Source: Neoconidiobolus thromboides FSU 785 | Taxonomy: Eukaryota; Entomophthoromycota; Entomophthoromycetes; Entomophthorales; Neoconidiobolaceae | DNA: 64,000 bases | Assembly: GCA_025603075.1 (NCBI GenBank) | Contig: MU626302.1 | Location: 1 to 64,000, forward strand | Direction of reading: 5' to 3' | Shown here: piece after piece, positions 59,461-64,000 of the stretch | Layout of the letters: every line of letters begins with the position of its first letter | Numbering within the stretch: position 1 is the first letter of the stretch | Position numbers and translations under genes: made by a program | The notes under the pieces: model-generated | Told to the model about the DNA's origin: nothing | The model's database searches: none | Seen by the model: the letters and a program-made list of their open reading frames with translations, nothing else

Positions 59461-59567
59461 ATTTGGGAATGTATTTTTGCGTTTAAGAATTTTACTAACA
59501 AATTTTCCACTTAAATAGCACTAAGAAAATGGAAAAAATAATGAAGTCAAAAAAAACACCCCCATTT
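59461..59567 (-). mobile_element. Fold-back MITE-like element, copy 15
   Basis: Inverted: begins TTTGGGAATGTATTTTTGCG, has CTTAAATAGCACTAAGAAAA centrally and ends AACACCCCCATTTT. It lies about 255 bp upstream of the homeodomain gene start. Confidence 0.84.
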
Positions 59568-59823
59568 TTTATTGATGAATTATGTTAAATTATATTAAAT
59601 TATATTAAATTATATCAATTCTTAATTGACAAAATCAGTCTTTTACAAATTAATTTAACTTTATTTTATTGAATATTTAATTAAACTTTATGATAAAATA
59701 AAAATAAATTAACAATAAGATAAACTTTTATCAATTGAATGTTTTAATATCAGGAGAAAGAGGGGTATATAAACTGCCAAGAAATTATTAATTGAGTTTA
59801 AAAAACTAGTAAATAAAGTGATA

Positions 59824-60227
59824 ATGAAAGTCAAATTGCATCCACGTATTAAAATTGAACATGATAAATTAATTTTATTACTAAATGAATATAATAAAAA
59901 TACTCATCCCAGTTATTTACATTTAAAAGCATTAAGTCAAAGATTAAATATCAATTTAAAATCCGTACGTATTTGGTAACTTTATTATTATTGTTATTAT
60001 TGTTATGTTATTTATTGAATGTTTATTTGATATATTTATACTATTGTATACTCAGGTTTCAAAATCGACGTGCCTTAAATAAGCGAAAAGAAAGTGAAGA
60101 TAAGATGCGAGAACTCGACTTTAAAAAAAAACAAAAAGAGATAATAGAGGATGAAAAAAAGCGATTGGAAGCAGCAAGAATGTTAGTATATTTTAAGTTT
60201 CATACTATATTAAATAAAATTATATAA
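59824..60227 (+). CDS. Minimal homeodomain protein
   Basis: Two exons, 59824-59975 and 60056-60227, encode 107 aa. Nearly the whole protein is one homeodomain (~4-63): RIKIEHDKLILLLNEYN (helix 1), SYLHLKALSQRLNINLK (helix 2) and SVRIWFQNRRALNKRKE (recognition helix). A charged helix rich in Lys and Glu follows. The intron splits the codon of the conserved Trp (residue 51) in the recognition helix. The predicted stop lies downstream of a weak GTTAGT donor-like site (60181), so a longer protein through another exon cannot be excluded. However, only 72 bp separates the stop from the convergent SQR gene. It should be a sequence-specific DNA-binding regulator; its target is unknown. Confidence 0.82.
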
Positions 60228-60299
60228 CTATTTTTATTTACTTATTTGTTTTATTTATTAATTTAATATGTTATTTATTATAATCAACTTTCAAGAATA

Positions 60300-61695
60300 T
60301 TAACTAAATAAATTTAATGTTTTTCTAACATTTTGAGGACCATCCCAATTTCCTTTAAGTAAACCATTCCAATAAATAGCGGGTAAGATATCTTTTGTTA
60401 AATAATAACTCAGTTTTGATGGTTGAGCTTGATCAAAAGGTAAAGTTTCTTGAGGTTGGCCAGAATAACCCGAAAATTCCGCTAAGATTAATTTATTATC
60501 CCCAATAAATAACGGACATGAAGTATATCCATCATAAGTTAAATAATCTTTTTTATCAGAAATTAATTTTAATAAGTTGTTACTTAATACATAGGACTGA
60601 GTAGTAATTGCAGCCGCCGTTTTACTTGTTGGTAAACTAGATGCATCTCCTAAGGATAATATATTCTTATATTTATTATGAATCAAAGTATATTGATCTA
60701 CATCTACGTAGCCAGCTTCGTTTGTAACTTCATTATCTTTTAAAAAAGCATAAGGACCCATAGGTGGTGTAATATGAGCAAAATTATACTCTTTATTGAT
60801 AATTTCATTAGTAGCTAAATTTTTAAATACTAATTCTTTTTCTTTAACTTCAATCAAATCTTGATTATAATTTAATGCTATTTGTTTCTCTTGATTAACT
60901 TTTAATAAGGAATTAGCATATTTCTCAATAGCAAAGATTTTCCCAATTCCTGTATGATAAGACAAATTCACTTTATCACGTATATTTTTTTCTCTTAAAT
61001 AACTATCTGCTAAATAAGCTATTTTTTGTGGTGCTCCAGCACACTAAAATTTGAAAGTTAATATCAAGCTTAAACTAATAAATAAATTTGCTTACTTTAA
61101 TAGGCGTTGAAGGCATTGTAAACACGGCATTTCCTTCATTTAATTTTTCCAATTGTTCATGAGTTTTACCTACTGTTTCAAATGAATAATTTGAACAAAC
61201 CCAATCCTTATTTAATGCTTCTTTTAAACCTTTAACTTTATCCCATTTCAATTCAATACCTGGGGCAATAATTAAATAATTATAACTCAGTACATTACCA
61301 TCTTTTAATGTCACTTTATTATTTTCAGCATCAATTTTTTCAACGTAATTTTGAATCCATTCCACTCCTTTTGGTATGACTTCTTTAAATGGTTGGTAAC
61401 TATCTTTGATATTTTTAATACCTGCTCCTACTAAAGTCCATAATGGCTGATAATAATGTTGATTATTGGGTTCAATGACACCAATTTCCCCATTACCAAA
61501 ATGTTTATTTAATTTGGAAGTTACTAATAGTAAAGTTATTAGGAATTATTTGGGTTTATTATGATTTTTCTTACCTGAAATACCAGCTGTACCACCACCT
61601 ATAACTAATATTTTATAACTAGATTGTTTTAAACTTTGATTGACATGAGTGGCTAAACCACGATAAATTACTCTTTGATAGTTAAAGATACCCAT
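60300..61695 (-). CDS. SQR: Mitochondrial sulfide:quinone oxidoreductase
   Basis: Three exons, 61575-61695, 61096-61523 and 60300-61043, give 430 aa. The enzyme oxidises H2S and passes electrons to ubiquinone in the inner mitochondrial membrane. A short basic/aromatic N-terminus (FNYQRVIYRGLATH) fits a presequence. The FAD dinucleotide fold has VIGGGTAG at 31-38. Other family features are NNQHYYQPLWTLVGAG, IIAPGIEL, DWVCSNYS with the first redox Cys and CAGAPQKIAYLA. The second FAD motif is NILSLGDASSLPTSKTAAA, and GYTSCPLF carries the second redox Cys. The C-terminal FPFDQAQPSKLSYYLTKD and YWNGLLKGNWDGP match the Hmt2/SQOR type. It is divergent from MGM101. Confidence 0.94.
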
Positions 61696-62524
61696 TTATT
61701 TTTAGAACTATAATATAATTTTAATGAATAAAAAGTTTGATGTTATTCTTCTTTTCATATACTATTTATACTATTCTCTTATCCTTCTATTTTTACACTC
61801 AGAGTCGGCTTAAAAGATGTTGATACGTAATTGGGAGAAAATTAATTGCAAGATTTCAATGTTATTATATACTTTGATCAGCAAGAGTAAATGCTCATTC
61901 AATTTGATTAGAATTAATGATGAAATTTCGTGTTTTTATGAAGTTATTTCAGAGCTAATTTTCGTCATTTTTTGGTATTTTTACTCATTTGAAATTCCCT
62001 TGTTTTTAATTATTAGTCAGTGTTAATACAATTATTTAGTTGTATTGATGAACTCTAGTTATAATTCTAGAATATGTATACTCCTGTATTTATTATTGCT
62101 ACTAAAATAAATTAAAACTTCAAATTTATTATTACTTTTGTTATATGAGTTTACTTAAATCTAAGGTTTAATTTTCTTCCGATTTTGATATTCTATGAAA
62201 ACTACTACCTTAGATATAAATAATAAAAATAGTCACTTTTTGCTGAATTTGAGGTACATCCATAATGTAATATTTTTAGTATTTAACGAATAATTTTTTT
62301 TCAAAGTTTATGCTAGATAGTGAACAAAATTATGAAATAAAATAATATTTTTTAAATAAATTTTGCAAAGTCCAGCCTAAATCATTTTATAAGATTTTAT
62401 TTTTAAATTTACTCACATTTAAAAGCTTCTTCATTACTTTTAATATACTTAATTTAGACTTGCAATTTTTTCTTTGCACAAAAGTTAACTCATCAAAAAA
62501 ATAGAATTCATTTTTGGCTTTAGA
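61696..62524. other. Divergent intergenic region, SQR / MGM101
   Basis: About 830 bp between two genes for mitochondrial proteins. It presumably holds both promoters; no gene or clear named site is seen. Confidence 0.5.
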
Positions 62525-63519
62525 ATGTTGAGAAAATTGAATCTATTAAAACGAGTACAATTTCAACCACTTGTACAAAAGAGTTTACAAAATACAACTA
62601 GAAGTTTAACGACCAATTTAAGGCTCAGTTATAAAAATAATGATGATACCACCTCAATAGAACCTGAAGGTAAATAGTTATAAATTAATTTTGAATTCAA
62701 TGTTAAATCACGAATTTCAGTAATTGCGTTTCCCAATAGCAAGAGTTTTTCTTCTGAGAGTGGATGGAATAATTCATTTGAAGGGGTAGGCTCTAAACCG
62801 TTTGATAAAGAAATCAGTGATATACTTTTAAGTCCTATTGATACTAAAGATATTGAGATTAAACCAGGTAACTCTATTTAAAAATAGGTTTAAATTTCAA
62901 AATCTTAACCAAAATTGGTTATTTTTTATTTCGATTATCAAGACGGTCTCCTATACCTCCCAGAGATAAAATATCGTCGAATCTTAAATAGAGCTTTTGG
63001 ACCTGGAGGCAAGTCTATTTTAACATTTTTAAGTAAGCATCATTACTAACTCATCCTTTAGGTTGGGGTTTGGTACCTAGAGGGCCATCCACAGTGTCTA
63101 GTAAAAATATATCCAGAGAATATGCTTTGATTTGTTTAGGTCGATTTGTATCTCAAGCTCGTGGGGAACAAGCTTATTTTGATAAAGATGAATTAAGTAT
63201 GGCTGGTGAAGGTGCTAAATCTAACGCTTTAACTAGATGCTGTAAGGATATAGGAATTGCTTCTGAATTATGGTGAGTGTTTTTTTAAATTTGGTTTAAG
63301 AACAAGTCATAGATTGAACCTTATGATTTAATATATTTAAGTATACTAGAATATTAATAGAATTTATTAATTTTTAGGGACCCAGCATTTGTACGTAAAT
63401 TTAAAGAAGAAAATGCAGAGCAGGTTTGGGTAGAGCATGTATCAAGTAAAAAGAAGAGGATCTTATGGAGACTTAAAGGCGGTTTGATTGAGTATCCATT
63501 TAAAATTACTACTTATTAA
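62525..63519 (+). CDS. MGM101: Mitochondrial genome maintenance protein Mgm101
   Basis: Mgm101 is a Rad52-like single-strand annealing protein needed to maintain and repair mtDNA. Five exons: 62525-62669, 62721-62867, 62943-63008, 63062-63272 and 63378-63519. They sum to 711 nt, 236 aa. The N-terminal ~45 residues are basic and hydroxylated ([13 protein letters not shown]), a mitochondrial presequence. The core begins at [20 protein letters not shown]. It continues with [87 protein letters not shown] and [19 protein letters not shown]. Intron 3 (63009-63061) starts with GC (GCAAGT), and splicing there restores FGPGG-WGL exactly. Confidence 0.96.
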
Positions 63520-64000
63520 AAGTTTTTAATTTATTTTTGGTTATATCTGAATTTATGTTAGTTTAAATAGAAGTTATGTTAATAATATCTTTTATAAGGG
63601 TTTTAGTAGGTAATATTATAATCCAAGCGTTTAGACTAAGTAATGCATAGTATCTAGCTTAAGTGTTTATTTAATCAAATAGATTAATATTTATTTAATA
63701 CTTTGAGTATTTTAATTCAATACTATTTATTTAAGCTATTAGTTTTAAATGTTGTTTTGGATTACAATAAAGTCAGTAATTTATTATATTCATAATACTT
63801 TAACAAAGATTTTATTTTTTTAAATTTACTTTCTCACAAAAAATGATATATGTTTTCGAAAAGAAGGTTCTCTCGTTTAACATGACGTTGATTAGTTTAA
63901 AAATAGATTTTTATTTTCTGCAATAAATTGGTAATTTAAATGAGTCTAGCTTATAGGCTTGAGTTTTGATTAAAATTCTCACGTTTAACAAAAGAAACAG
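63520..64000. other. Gene-free right flank
   Basis: About 480 bp downstream of MGM101. It is A+T-rich, and I see no supportable feature. Confidence 0.5.

Larger units (their letters stand above)
57745..59823. other. Gene-free divergent region, LTA4H / homeodomain gene
   Basis: About 2.1 kb with two inverted fold-back copies and very A+T-rich simple sequence. No gene is supported; frames near 57881-58125 are low-complexity. Confidence 0.55.

Noticed and set aside
61817-62026. 69-codon plus-strand frame between SQR and MGM101
   Set aside because: No family resemblance; typical of chance frames in this composition.
1-64000. CRISPR arrays, bacterial operons or prophage
   Set aside because: The intron-rich eukaryotic genes exclude a prokaryotic context, and no direct-repeat/spacer array was seen.

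Overview
This is a nuclear contig from a fungus. It is very A+T-rich (roughly a quarter G+C by eye) and densely intron-bearing. I reconstructed 25 protein genes and two tRNA genes. Splicing them requires 109 short introns, mostly 42-75 nt, GT-AG except for two GC-AG. In every reconstructed gene the exon lengths sum to an open frame. Fungal hallmarks are Mgm101, a Dad2-like DASH kinetochore subunit, a fungal-type G-gamma with a CaaX box, a vacuolar Pho8-type alkaline phosphatase, Erv14 and Yih1. COP9 signalosome subunit 6, a Ragulator (LAMTOR3) subunit and a secreted tyrosinase argue against a reduced budding yeast. The lineage is unresolved; an A+T-rich early-diverging fungus is my guess.

Layout. 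1-1.8 kb: tRNA-Trp and repeats. 1.8-12 kb: UGGT (+) converging on SPT5 (-). 12-14.6 kb: gene-free with three repeat copies. 14.6-23 kb: coiled-coil protein, LAMTOR3, G-gamma, a long Dad2-like protein, YIH1, then SIS1 and pterin dehydratase from a shared promoter carrying heat-shock elements. 23.5-32 kb: tRNA-Cys, CSN6, a tandem-DH RhoGEF and a GH47 mannosidase. 32.4-42 kb: RPL4, CAC2, mitochondrial ProRS and DBP10. 42.4-45.2 kb: a kelch/membrane protein and tyrosinase. 45.2-50.6 kb: the largest gene-free stretch, rich in repeats. 50.6-57.8 kb: ERV14, LTO1, PHO8-like phosphatase and an LTA4H-type aminopeptidase. 59.8-63.5 kb: a mini-homeodomain protein, sulfide:quinone oxidoreductase and MGM101.

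Most genes are housekeeping and independent of each other. Functional neighbours are UGGT and the GH47 mannosidase (N-glycan quality control and trimming), SIS1 (Hsf1-type promoter), and SQR/MGM101, a divergent pair of mitochondrial genes. The most striking non-genic signal is a family of about 15 copies of a roughly 100-bp fold-back, MITE-like element. It has termini resembling GGGGATGT...ACATCCCC and an AGCGCT centre, and it is confined to intergenic DNA. Other notable points are the Dad2 domain at the end of a 489-aa protein, tandem DH domains with all introns in phase 0, a CaaX box split onto a 9-nt exon, and two GC-AG introns.
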